NCBI GenBank assembly: GCA_016716535.1
Contig: JADJWD010000007.1
Span: forward strand, 682,001-746,000
Reading direction: 5' to 3'
DNA from: Betaproteobacteria bacterium
GTDB lineage: Bacteria > Pseudomonadota > Gammaproteobacteria > Burkholderiales > Burkholderiaceae_C
Length of the DNA: 64,000 nt
Shown: positions 1 through 8,796 of the stretch, one piece after another
Position numbering within the stretch: position 1 is the stretch's first letter
Layout: each line of letters starts with the position of its first letter
Made by a program: the position numbers and the translations under genes
The notes under the pieces: model-generated
The model's input: the letters and a program-made list of their open reading frames with translations, nothing else
Databases searched by the model: none
Told to the model about the DNA's origin: nothing

Positions 1-1990
1 TGCGCACGACCTCCTCGCCCGAGGCGTCCATGCGGTTGATGCTGGCCGCCGAGACCAGCAGCACCTTGACGCCGGGCCGGCCGGCCACCGCGTCGAGCAC
101 CTGCGTCTCGAAGAACGCGGCGTTCGCGAAGTACAGGCCCGCGTCGAAGCGGATCGCCAGCACGTCGGCGCTGCCGGGCAGCGTCGGGTGCACGTGCACG
201 TCGCGCAGGGCGCCATCCGGGTGGCGGCCGAGCACGGCGACGCGCGGGCGCATCGTCTGCAGCAGGTACAGGATGACGGCCAGCGCGGCGCCGATCAGGA
301 TGCCGCGGTCCAGGTGCGGCGCGGCAAGCAGCGTTACCGCGAACGTGACCGCGGCGACCATGCCGTCGGCGCGGCTGGCGTGCCAGGTGTGCAGCAGCGC
401 CTTCGGTGTCAACAGGCTCGTCACGGCGAGCAGGATGATCACGCCCAGGGTTGCCTTCGGCAGGTGGTACAGCGTCGGCGTCAGCACGAGCAGCGTGGCG
501 ACGACGAAGAGGCCGTTGAAGATCATCGCCATGCCGGTCTTCGCGCCGGCTTGCAGGTTGATCGCCGAGCCGGTGAACGAGCCGCAGGCCGGGTACGACT
601 GGAAGAACGCGCCGCCGAGGTTGGCGACACCCTGGCCGATCAGCTCCTGGTTCGGATCGAGGCGCTGGCGCGTCTTCGCGGCCAGCGCCTTGGCCATCGC
701 GATCGACTCCATGAAGCCGACGAGCGCGATGACGAGCGCTGCCGACAGCAGCGACATCACCGCCTCGAGCGAGAGCTTGGGCACGCGCAGCGCCGGCAGG
801 CCGGCGGGGATCTTGCCGACGACGTCGCCGCCGCCGGCGAGTTGGAGTTGGCTGCCGCTGATCTTGCGGATGCGCCAGACCGGGCCCTCGGCTTGTACGC
901 CGGCAGGAAACTGGCTGCTGAGGTGCAGAGCCGGCGCTGCACCGGCAGCGCCTTCAGTCGCGGCCGCGCGCTCGAAGCGCACGCGCAACAGCCGCTGCCA
1001 GCGCTCCTTGTTCTCGGCCGCGAGGTCGGCTGCGTCGAGCTCGCTCATGTGCAGCTCGTGCCGCAGCGCGGCGATCGCGCGGCGCTCGGCGAGGCCGCCG
1101 CCGGCGGCTTCCAGCCGGCGCAGTTGCGTCGCCTGCTCGGTGGCGCGCGCGTCGAGCGCGCGGATGCGATCGGCGGTCGCCGCGTACCGCTCGGCGCGCT
1201 CGCGCACGTCGGCGTCCGCGATCTCGGCGATCGGCGTGCTCGTGTTGCGCTCGTAGCCGATGGCCATGCTGACGACGATCGTGATGACCACCGCGATCAG
1301 CACGTTCAACTTCGCGATCGACGGGATGCGCTTGAGCACCAGCATCAGCGCCAGCGCAAAGGCCGACATCGCCACCGTCGGCAGGTGCATCTGCGGCAGG
1401 AAGCCGAGCATCTGCCAGATGTCGCCGAGGAACGAATCGCTGCGGCCCTTCGGGATGCCGAGCAGCAGGTCGAGCTGCGACAGGCCGATGATGATCGCCG
1501 CGGCGTTCATGAAGCCGAGGATCACCGGGTGCGAGACGAAGTCGACGATCGTGCCGAGCTTGAACGCGCCGAGCGCGAACTGGATCGCGCCGACCATCAG
1601 CGTCAGCAAGAGCGCCAGCTCGACGTAGTGGTCGGAGAACGGCACCGCCAGCGGCGTCAGCGCCGCCGCGGTCATCAGCGAAATGATTGCCACCGGCCCG
1701 GTGGCGAGCTGGCGAGAAGACCCCCACAGCGCGCCGAGGATCGCCGGCACGAATGCGACATAGAGGCCGAAGTGCACCGGCAGCCCCGACAGCTGCGCGT
1801 ACGCCATCGCCTTGGGCACGAGCACCAGCGCACCGGTGATGCCGGCGATCAGGTCGCCGCGCAGCAGCACGGCGCTGATCGGAAACCAGGCGAGGAACGG
1901 GAACCAGCGCAGCAGCCGCTCGTGCGCCACCCGCGCCGGCGGCGCGGCAGGCGGCGAAGGTCCGACAGGCGGCGCGGGCGTGGCGTTCAC
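1..1990 (-). CDS. SulP-family anion transporter with STAS domain (C-terminus beyond window)
   Basis: This is an inner-membrane sulfate/inorganic-anion carrier of the SulP (SLC26) family. Hydrophobic segments begin near residue 29 and the family-typical segment around residues 60-110 is clear. A STAS domain with the DASG signature reads off the left window edge, so the 3' end is missing. The GTG start overlaps the soeC stop in a GTGA, so it is the last visible gene of soeABC-sulP. A hydrophilic, charged stretch at about residues 247-378 splits the membrane domain and is longer than I would expect for the family. Coupling to sulfite dehydrogenase suggests sulfate export or anion exchange; that role is inference. 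Confidence 0.88.
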   Translation of the reverse strand, partial: MNATPAPPVGPSPPAAPPARVAHERLLRWFPFLAWFPISAVLLRGDLIAGITGALVLVPKAMAYAQLSGLPVHFGLYVAFVPAILGALWGSSRQLATGPVAIISLMTAAALTPLAVPFSDHYVELALLLTLMVGAIQFALGAFKLGTIVDFVSHPVILGFMNAAAIIIGLSQLDLLLGIPKGRSDSFLGDIWQMLGFLPQMHLPTVAMSAFALALMLVLKRIPSIAKLNVLIAVVITIVVSMAIGYERNTSTPIAEIADADVRERAERYAATADRIRALDARATEQATQLRRLEAAGGGLAERRAIAALRHELHMSELDAADLAAENKERWQRLLRVRFERAAATEGAAGAAPALHLSSQFPAGVQAEGPVWRIRKISGSQLQLAGGGDVVGKIPAGLPALRVPKLSLEAVMSLLSAALVIALVGFMESIAMAKALAAKTRQRLDPNQELIGQGVANLGGAFFQSYPACGSFTGSAINLQAGAKTGMAMIFNGLFVVATLLVLTPTLYHLPKATLGVIILLAVTSLLTPKALLHTWHASRADGMVAAVTFAVTLLAAPHLDRGILIGAALAVILYLLQTMRPRVAVLGRHPDGALRDVHVHPTLPGSADVLAIRFDAGLYFANAAFFETQVLDAVAGRPGVKVLLVSAASINRMDASGEEVVR

Positions 1991-3036
1991 GAGACGGCCT
2001 GGTAATACAGGTTCTGCGGGTGCCGCGCCTGCGCGAAGAAGAACCAGCGCTCGGCGAGCAGGCCGGCGAATTGCGCGGCGAAGGCGAGCATCAGCAGCGG
2101 CGCGGCCGAGCTGCCCTGGGCGGCCTGGGCTGAGTCACCACCGCCGGCGGCCATGCCCGACATCCCCGCAGCGCGCGCCGCCGCCAGCAGCACCAGCGGC
2201 AGCGCAAACGCCAGCACGATGAACGCCGGCTTCACCGCGCGCAACACCGCCGGCCGCGCGCGATGGAAGAACTCGCGCGTGTTGAACGAGCTGCCCATGA
2301 AGCCCGCCGAGCGCTGCACGATGCGCGGGTGCTTGACGCCGATGGCCGACTGGATCGTCGAGCGCGGCTTCAGCCTTGCGTTGCGCGCCAGCGCCGCGCT
2401 TCGGCCGATGAACGCCAGCGCCGTCAGCACGAGCGCCCAGCCGGCGAGCAGCGGCACGCGCGCCGGCGCCATCGCCGCGGCCAGCGCGGCGGCGAGCGTG
2501 AAGCCCGACGCCGCGCCCATCAGCACGAAGTTCAGCGGCGTCAGCGGCGTGTGCCACTCGGCGAGGAAGCGCAGGCACGCGTAGATCATGCCGGTGCACA
2601 CGAAGAGCGCAAACGCGAGCAGCGCCGCCACCGTGCCGGCGGCGAGCGTCAGGTCGATCGCGAGACCGCCTTCGGTCGTGAAGATCACCGGCCGGATGCC
2701 GAACGCATGCAGCGCGCCGTAGACCGCGAGCGCGCCCATGAACGCCGGCAGCACGATCACCTCGCGCGACAGCCACGAGGTGCGCCACATCGCCGCCGAA
2801 CGCCAGGCGCGCTCGGGCCGCCCGAGGTGGAAGAACGACGCGAAGAGCCCGGCGCCGAGCAGCACGAGCGCCAGCGCGCTGCCCCACACGACGAGCCGCG
2901 CGTCGTCGGCCGCCGGCGGTGCCTGCGCGACGAGGCCCACGAGCGCGTAGCTCTGCACCGTGTACAGCGCGAGGAACAGCCCCTGCCCGGCGCCGATCAG
3001 CGTCGTCAGGAGAATCACCGACCAGGCCGGGTTCAT
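1987..3036 (-). CDS. soeC: SoeC, membrane anchor of sulfite dehydrogenase (DmsC family)
   Basis: A 349-residue polytopic membrane protein of the DmsC/NrfD-like anchor family, with about eight hydrophobic segments and no cysteine motif. In SoeABC the anchor passes electrons from sulfite oxidation to quinone. The ATG at 3036 overlaps the soeB stop in an ATGA, and the stop overlaps the sulP GTG, so the four genes look translationally coupled. DmsC of DMSO reductase is homologous, so the SoeC assignment rests on the operon and on the sulfur-oxidation genes around it. Confidence 0.87.
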   Translation of the reverse strand: MNPAWSVILLTTLIGAGQGLFLALYTVQSYALVGLVAQAPPAADDARLVVWGSALALVLLGAGLFASFFHLGRPERAWRSAAMWRTSWLSREVIVLPAFMGALAVYGALHAFGIRPVIFTTEGGLAIDLTLAAGTVAALLAFALFVCTGMIYACLRFLAEWHTPLTPLNFVLMGAASGFTLAAALAAAMAPARVPLLAGWALVLTALAFIGRSAALARNARLKPRSTIQSAIGVKHPRIVQRSAGFMGSSFNTREFFHRARPAVLRAVKPAFIVLAFALPLVLLAAARAAGMSGMAAGGGDSAQAAQGSSAAPLLMLAFAAQFAGLLAERWFFFAQARHPQNLYYQAVS

Positions 3037-3761
3037 GGGCTCACGTCCTCGAGCGTCGCGGCGCCCGCATCGGGCCGCGGCAGGTGGCCTTCGACGGCCA
3101 GCGGGTTGTCGGCGCGCACGAGTTCGTCGGCGTGGATGCGCAGCTTCGTCTTGCGCCGCGGCAGGTAGTGGTTCGCCGGCTGCGTGCCCCACTCGGGCAT
3201 CAGCGCGTAGCCGCCGTTCTCGCGGATCGCGATCGACGCGGCGCTCGCCGGGTCGTGCACGTCGCCGAAGATGCGCGCCGAGGTCGGGCAGGCTTTCACG
3301 CAGCTCGGCTTGCGGTCGGCCTCGGGCAGCTTGAGGTCGTAGATGCGGTCCACGCACAGCGTGCACTTCTTCATCACGCGCTGGTTCTCGTCGAGTTCAC
3401 GCGCGCCGTACGGGCAGGCCCAGCTGCAGTACTTGCAGCCGATGCACTTGTCGTAGTCGACGAGGACGATGCCGTCCGAGGCGCGCTTGTAGCTGGCGCC
3501 CGTGGGGCACACCGGCACACACGGCGGCTCTTCGCAGTGCAGGCAGCTCTTGGGGAAGTGCACCGTCTCGGTGAGCGGGAACTCGCCGACCTCGAAGGTC
3601 TGCACGCGGTTGAAGAAGGTGCCGCTCGGGTCGGCGCCGTAGGGCTGCTGGTCGCTCATCGGGCCGGCGGCGCCCGCGGTGTTCCACTCCTTGCAGCTCG
3701 TCACGCAGGCGTGGCAGCCGACGCAGACGTTGAGGTCGATGACGAGGGCGAGCTGCGTCAT
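3033..3761 (-). CDS. soeB: SoeB, iron-sulfur subunit of sulfite dehydrogenase
   Basis: A 242-residue DmsB-type electron-transfer subunit. Four cysteine-rich motifs are visible: CVGCHACVTSC near the N-terminus, CLHCEEPPCVPVCP, CIGCKYCSWACP and a CTLC...CVKACP pair, enough for four [4Fe-4S] clusters. There is no signal peptide, which fits the cytoplasmic orientation known for SoeABC. Start and stop both overlap neighbours by four bases (soeA upstream, soeC downstream). It relays electrons from the molybdopterin subunit to the membrane anchor. Confidence 0.9.
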   Translation of the reverse strand: MTQLALVIDLNVCVGCHACVTSCKEWNTAGAAGPMSDQQPYGADPSGTFFNRVQTFEVGEFPLTETVHFPKSCLHCEEPPCVPVCPTGASYKRASDGIVLVDYDKCIGCKYCSWACPYGARELDENQRVMKKCTLCVDRIYDLKLPEADRKPSCVKACPTSARIFGDVHDPASAASIAIRENGGYALMPEWGTQPANHYLPRRKTKLRIHADELVRADNPLAVEGHLPRPDAGAATLEDVSP

Positions 3762-6700
3762 CGGGCGGGCCCTTTGCGCCCGTTGCGGGTCAGCTTCGCG
3801 ATCGCCTCGCCGGCCCAGCCCGTCCACTCGCGCGGCCGCGCGCGCATGCCCGGATAGGGCTTCATCGGCGCGAACTGCGGCGCGCTCTCTTGCGGCTCTT
3901 CGGGCCCGGCCTTCACGACGCGCACGCGCACGTCGAACCACGCCGCCTGGCCGGTGATCGGGTCGGAGTTCGAGACGCGCGCGTCGCTGCCGCGCACCGG
4001 CAGCTCTTCGCTGATCAGGTGGTTGAGCAGGAAACCTTCGCGCGACTCGTTCGCCTCGGGCGCCAGGTTCCACGCGCCGGCGGCCTTGCCGATGGCGTTC
4101 CAGGTCCACACGGTGCCCGGCTCCACCGCCTCGGAGTGGCTGGCCTTGCAGCGCACGCGGCCCCAGGGCGATTCGACCCACACCCAGTCGCCGTCGGCGA
4201 TGCCCTGCTCGCGCGCCGTGCGCGTGTTGACGTACAGCGTGTTGTAGGTGTGGATCTGGCGCAGCCAGGCGTTCTGCGAGTCCCACGAGTGGTACATCGC
4301 CATCGGCCGCTGCGTCACCGCGGCGAGCGGGTACTTGTGCTTGTCGGTGACGTGTGCTTCGAGCGGCTCGTAGAAGAACGGCAGCGGGTCGAAGTAGGTC
4401 TCGATGCGCTTGCGCAGATGTTCCGGCGGCTTGCGCGTGATGCCCTTGCCTTGCGCGGCGGTGCGAAAGCGCTGCAGCACCTCGGAGTACAGGTGCACGA
4501 GGATCGGCTCGGCGTAGCGCGTGATGCGGTTGGCGCGGCTCCACTCCAGGTAACCCTGGTTCCAGTTGCGCATGTACTGGTAGCTGCGCGGCAGCTCGTG
4601 GTGGAACACGCAGTCGTGCTGCGCGTACATCTCCCACTGCCGCGGGTTCGGCTCGCCGACGAGGAACTTCTCGCCGCCCTTGCCGCGCCAGCCGGCGAGG
4701 AAGCCGATGCCGCTGCCCGGCTCGGTCTCCCAGTTGACGATGAAGTCGGGATAGTCGCGGTACTTGCGTTGGCCTTGCGGCGTGACGAACGCCGGCAGCG
4801 CGAGCCGCGTGCCCAGCTCGATCAGCACCTCCTGGAACGGCTTGCACTGGCCGGTCGGCGGCACGACCGGGATGCGCACCGCGTCGACGGGGCCGGTGAA
4901 CTCGCTGATCGGCCGGTCGAGCATCGACATCACGTCGTGCCGCTCGAGGTACGTCGTGTCCGGCAGGATGAGGTCGGCGAACGCCGTCATCTCCGAATGG
5001 AACGCGTCGGCGACGACGAGGAACGGGATCTTGTACTCCCCGCTCGCCTCGTCCCGGTCGTTCAGCATCTTCCTCACTTCGGCCGTGTTCATCGTGGAGT
5101 TCCACGACATGTTGGCCATGAAGATGAGCAGCGTGTCGATGCGATACGGGTCGCCGCGCCAGGCGTTGGTGACGACGTTGTGCATCAGCCCGTGCACCGA
5201 CAGCGGGTACTCCCACGAGAACGCCTTGTCGATGCGCACCGGCGAGCCGTCGTCGTTGACGAAGAGATCGTCGGGGTCCGAAGGCCAGCCGAGCGCCATG
5301 CCGTCCAGCGGCCGGTTCGGCTGCACGGCGCGCGGGTCGTTGGGCGTGCGCGCGCAAGGCGGAATCGGCCGCGGGAACGGCGCCTTGTGGCGAAAGCCGC
5401 CGGGCCGGTCGATCGTCCCCAAGAGCGACATCAGGATGCCCAACGCGCGGATCGTCTGGAAGCCGTTGCTGTGCGCCGCCAGGCCGCGCATCGCGTGGAA
5501 CGCGACCGGGTTGCCGCTGACGGTGTCGTGCTCTTTGCCCCACGCGTCGGTCCAGGCGATCGGCAGCTCGATGCGCTGGTCGCGCGCCGTGATGCCCATC
5601 TCGTGCGCAAGCCGGCGGATCGTCTCGGCCGGGATGCCGGTGATGCCCTCGGCCCACTCGGGCGTGTAGTCCTTGACGCGGTCCTGCAGCAACTGGAACG
5701 CCGGCTTCACCGGCGTGCCGTCGGGCAACGCGAACTCGCCGAGCAGGAAAGGGTCGGCGCCCGGCTTGTGGCTGAGCACCGGCTTGTCCGTGTGCCGGTC
5801 CCACCACAGCTTGTTCTGCGGGTCGTAGCAGGCCTCTTCCTCGGGCACCTCGGTGCGCACGAACATGCCGTACTCGGCGTCGGCGGTGTCGAGGTTCACG
5901 AGCTCGCCGCCGTTCGTGTACTGCACGACGAAGTCGCGGTCGTACAAGCCCAGGCGCAGGATCTCGTGCACCACGGCCAGCAGGAAGGCGCCGTCGGTGC
6001 CCGGGCGGATCGGCACCCACTCGTCGGCGACGGCCGAGTAGCCGGTGCGCACCGGGTTGATCGAGACGAAGCGCCCGCCGTCGCGCTTGAACTTCGCGAT
6101 CGCGATCTTCAGCGGGTTGCTGTGGTGGTCCTCGGCGGTGCCGATCATCACGAACAGCTTCGCGCGGTCGAGATCGGGGCCGCCGAACTCCCAGAACGAG
6201 CCGCCGATCGTGTAGATCATCCCGGCGGCCATGTTCACCGAACAGAAGCCGCCGTGCGCGGCGTAGTTCGGCGTGCCGAACTGGCGCGCGAAGAGGCCGG
6301 TCAGCGCCTGCATCTGGTCGCGCCCGGTGAAGAGCGCGAACTTCTTCGGGTCGGTGGCGCGGATCTTCGCCAGCCGCTCGGAAAGCGTCGCGAAGGCTTC
6401 GTCCCACTCGATCTCGACGAAGTCGCCGTCGCCGCGCGCCGCGCCTTCGCGGCGCTTCAGCGGTTTGGTCAGCCGCGCCGGGCTGTACTGCTTCATGATC
6501 CCCGAGGAACCCTTGGCGCAGATAACGCCCTGGTTCAACGGATGGTCCGGGTTGCCGTCGATGTAGCGGACCTGCCCGTCACGCAAGTGCACGCGGATGC
6601 CGCAGCGGCAGGCGCACATGTAGCAGGTGGTCTTGCGGACCTCGGCCACGGCATCGGCGTGGGGGTCGGCGGTCGGGTCGTGAAGCGGGGGTGGTGCCAT
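3758..6700 (-). CDS. soeA: SoeA, molybdopterin catalytic subunit of sulfite dehydrogenase
   Basis: A 980-residue bis-MGD molybdoenzyme of the DMSO reductase superfamily. The N-terminal [4Fe-4S] motif reads CYMCACRC (C-x2-C-x3-C), with a fourth cysteine in GVICAKGSSG; no Tat signal precedes it, as expected for cytoplasmic SoeA and unlike periplasmic family members. Start ATG at 6700 was chosen because it leaves a short N-terminus before the cluster motif. In Allochromatium vinosum SoeABC oxidises sulfite to sulfate with electrons going to quinone. Polysulfide or thiosulfate reductase catalytic subunits are relatives, but the anchor type and the dsr/apr context favour SoeA. Confidence 0.88.
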   Translation of the reverse strand: MAPPPLHDPTADPHADAVAEVRKTTCYMCACRCGIRVHLRDGQVRYIDGNPDHPLNQGVICAKGSSGIMKQYSPARLTKPLKRREGAARGDGDFVEIEWDEAFATLSERLAKIRATDPKKFALFTGRDQMQALTGLFARQFGTPNYAAHGGFCSVNMAAGMIYTIGGSFWEFGGPDLDRAKLFVMIGTAEDHHSNPLKIAIAKFKRDGGRFVSINPVRTGYSAVADEWVPIRPGTDGAFLLAVVHEILRLGLYDRDFVVQYTNGGELVNLDTADAEYGMFVRTEVPEEEACYDPQNKLWWDRHTDKPVLSHKPGADPFLLGEFALPDGTPVKPAFQLLQDRVKDYTPEWAEGITGIPAETIRRLAHEMGITARDQRIELPIAWTDAWGKEHDTVSGNPVAFHAMRGLAAHSNGFQTIRALGILMSLLGTIDRPGGFRHKAPFPRPIPPCARTPNDPRAVQPNRPLDGMALGWPSDPDDLFVNDDGSPVRIDKAFSWEYPLSVHGLMHNVVTNAWRGDPYRIDTLLIFMANMSWNSTMNTAEVRKMLNDRDEASGEYKIPFLVVADAFHSEMTAFADLILPDTTYLERHDVMSMLDRPISEFTGPVDAVRIPVVPPTGQCKPFQEVLIELGTRLALPAFVTPQGQRKYRDYPDFIVNWETEPGSGIGFLAGWRGKGGEKFLVGEPNPRQWEMYAQHDCVFHHELPRSYQYMRNWNQGYLEWSRANRITRYAEPILVHLYSEVLQRFRTAAQGKGITRKPPEHLRKRIETYFDPLPFFYEPLEAHVTDKHKYPLAAVTQRPMAMYHSWDSQNAWLRQIHTYNTLYVNTRTAREQGIADGDWVWVESPWGRVRCKASHSEAVEPGTVWTWNAIGKAAGAWNLAPEANESREGFLLNHLISEELPVRGSDARVSNSDPITGQAAWFDVRVRVVKAGPEEPQESAPQFAPMKPYPGMRARPREWTGWAGEAIAKLTRNGRKGPAR

Positions 6701-6805
6701 GTCTCCGGCATTGTTGTCGCGTTGCGCCCAGGCGCTGTAACGTGCGCGCCGGCCCTGCCCCGATCGGGTGGCGGCGATTAGGCGCAAGCGGCCTCGCGCG
6801 CGCTA

Positions 6806-6844
6806 CTACCGCGATGGCGTAGGGCCCGCTACCCACGAGGGCTA
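6806..6844. promoter_or_regulatory. Candidate regulator sites in the soeA/phosphoesterase intergenic region
   Basis: The 220-base gap between the divergent soeA and phosphoesterase genes holds an inverted motif CTACCC-N4-GGGCTA at 6829-6844. Just beside it, at 6806-6822, is a related near-palindrome CTACCGC-GAT-GGCGTAG. The first matches motifs at 37840-37855 and 46985-47000, also in divergent sulfur-gene promoters. Function as an operator is inference from recurrence and position. Confidence 0.5.
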
Positions 6845-6920
6845 TTCGCGCCACTGCTGCGCTGTGTTCCAGTGCCGGGCGGACGTGTGAGCTTGCGTCT
6901 CGCAGCCATGCCCTCGACCC

Positions 6921-7433
6921 TTGAAGCTCTGCATCGTCTCGGACAGCCACGACCGCGCCGACTCGCTGCGTGCCGCCGTGGAAGCGGCGCGCGAGGCTGG
7001 TGCACGCGCCGTCGTGCACTGTGGCGACCTCATCGGCGGGCACACGCTGCGCCCGCTGCTGGCGCTGGGGCTGCCGCTGCACCTGGTGCATGGCAACAAC
7101 CTCGGCGACGCGCAGGCGCTCGCGCGCATGGCGCAGGCGTCGGCGGGATTGCTCCAATACCATGGCGGCGAAGCCGATGTGATGCTTGGCGGGCTGCGCG
7201 TCTACGTCACGCACTACCCGCATCTGGCGCGCGGCATGGCGTGCACCGGCGACTACGACCTCGTGTGCTGCGGACACTCGCACGAGGCGTCGGTGCGCCG
7301 GCAAACCAACATCCAAGGAGGGAGCACATGGCTGGTCAATCCCGGCACCGTGGCCGGCATCGGCGCGCCGGCGACCTGGGTCTTCGCCGATCTCGAGCGC
7401 TCGGCGTTCGAGGTGCGGACGCTGCCGCCCTGA
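6921..7433 (+). CDS. YfcE/MJ0936-type metallophosphoesterase
   Basis: A 170-residue calcineurin-like phosphoesterase of the small YfcE group. Metal-ligand motifs are in order: SDSHDR near residue 7, HCGDLIGG near 33, GNN near 58 and CCGHSH near 115. The start is TTG at 6921; an in-frame stop at 6888 rules out a longer start and no ATG gives the conserved N-terminal strand. It ends 31 bases before qmoA, so it may be the first gene of the qmo transcript, but nothing ties it chemically to sulfur oxidation. The substrate is unknown, possibly a phosphodiester. Confidence 0.8.
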   Translation: MKLCIVSDSHDRADSLRAAVEAAREAGARAVVHCGDLIGGHTLRPLLALGLPLHLVHGNNLGDAQALARMAQASAGLLQYHGGEADVMLGGLRVYVTHYPHLARGMACTGDYDLVCCGHSHEASVRRQTNIQGGSTWLVNPGTVAGIGAPATWVFADLERSAFEVRTLPP

Positions 7434-7464
7434 GCGCGGCAGTCGCCTTGAAGGAGGCCGCGCA

Positions 7465-8796
7465 ATGACGAACGTTCCCGCAGCCAGCCCGACGCTGCTC
7501 GTCGTGGGCGGCGGCATCGCCGGCATGACCGCGGCGCTGGAAGCCGCCGAGGCCGGCCGCCAGGTCATCCTCGTCGAGCGCAGCCCCACGCTCGGCGGCC
7601 GCACGGCGTTGCTGTACCGCTACTTCCCGAAGATGTGCCACCCGACCTGCGGGCTGGAGATCAACCTTCGGCGCCTGCGCAGCAACCGCAACGTGCGTGT
7701 GTTGACGATGGCCGAGGTCACCGCCGTCAGCGGCAGCGCCGGCAGCTATCGCGTGACGCTGCGGCAACACGCGCGCTACGTCAACGAGCGCTGCACCGGC
7801 TGCGGCGACTGCTCGCGCGCGGTCAGCGCGCGCATCCGCAACCCGTACAACTACGGCCTCGACGAGCTGCCCGCGGCCTACCTGCCGCACGTGATGGCGT
7901 ACCCGCAGCGCTACGTGATCGACCCGTCGATCGTCGGCACGCCCGAAGGCGAGAAGGCCGCCGCCGCCTGCCGCTTCGGCGCCGTGGACCTGACGATGCG
8001 CGACGAGGCGATCACGCTCGATGTCGCCAGCGTCATCTGGGCCACCGGCTGGAAGCCGTACGACGCGGCGCGCATCCAGCCCTACGGCTACGGGCGCTTC
8101 AAGAATGTCGTCACGAGCCTCGAGTTCGAACGTCTGGCCGATCCTTCCGGGCCCACGGGCGGCAAGCTGCTGCGCCCTTCCGACGGCAAGGAGGCGAAGA
8201 ACATCGCCTTCATCCAGTGCGCCGGCTCGCGCGACGAGAACCACCTGCGCCACTGCTCGCGCATCTGCTGCATGGCGACGCTGAAGCAGACGCACTACGT
8301 GCGCGAGGCGTACCCCGATGGCGGCGCCAACTCCACCGTCTACTACATCGACATCCGCGCCATCGACCGGCTCGAGGACTTCCACGCCGCGGTGCGCGCC
8401 GACGCGACGGTGAAGTTCATCAAGAGCAAGGTCGCGCGCATCGCGCTGAACGAGGCCAACGGCAACCCGGTGCTGCACGGCGTGGACACCGAGGGCTACC
8501 ACCGCTACGCCAACGAGCACGACCTCGTCGTGCTGGCGGTCGGCATGCAGCCCGAGACCGACGGCGTCGTGCTGCCGGCCGACGTGCTGCGCGATTCCAG
8601 CGGCTTCATCGAAGGCAGCACGAGCGGCGGCCAGTTCGCTGCCGGCGCGGCCGCGAGCCCGCTGGACGTGAACCGCGCCGTGCAAAGCGCCACCGCGGCG
8701 GCGCTGCGCGGCATCCAGGTCGTGCACCGCCACGCATCACCCGTGACGGCCGCTGACACCGAAACCGCGCAGAAGGCGAGCGTTCCCCATGGCTGA
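7465..8796 (+). CDS. qmoA: QmoA, HdrA-like flavoprotein
   Basis: A 443-residue FAD protein of the QmoA/HdrA family. A dinucleotide-binding GGGIAGMTAALEA motif lies near residue 15 and a second family motif CAGSRDENHLRHCSRICC near residue 253. A ferredoxin-like CTGCGDC at about residue 112 is followed by alanine where a fourth cysteine-proline would normally stand. AAGGAGG sits eight bases before the ATG. The stop overlaps qmoB by eight bases. Qmo exchanges electrons with APS reductase; here, beside reverse dsr and soe genes, it would accept electrons from AprBA. Confidence 0.87.
   Translation: MTNVPAASPTLLVVGGGIAGMTAALEAAEAGRQVILVERSPTLGGRTALLYRYFPKMCHPTCGLEINLRRLRSNRNVRVLTMAEVTAVSGSAGSYRVTLRQHARYVNERCTGCGDCSRAVSARIRNPYNYGLDELPAAYLPHVMAYPQRYVIDPSIVGTPEGEKAAAACRFGAVDLTMRDEAITLDVASVIWATGWKPYDAARIQPYGYGRFKNVVTSLEFERLADPSGPTGGKLLRPSDGKEAKNIAFIQCAGSRDENHLRHCSRICCMATLKQTHYVREAYPDGGANSTVYYIDIRAIDRLEDFHAAVRADATVKFIKSKVARIALNEANGNPVLHGVDTEGYHRYANEHDLVVLAVGMQPETDGVVLPADVLRDSSGFIEGSTSGGQFAAGAAASPLDVNRAVQSATAAALRGIQVVHRHASPVTAADTETAQKASVPHG

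Noticed and set aside
188..2005. A long plus-strand open frame opposite the SulP gene
   Set aside because: Arg/His/Gln-rich composition of an antisense GC-rich frame; the minus-strand frame has clear SulP membrane segments and STAS motif.
3890..6781. A very long plus-strand open frame opposite soeA
   Set aside because: Antisense shadow caused by high GC3; no domain, and soeA has all molybdoenzyme motifs.
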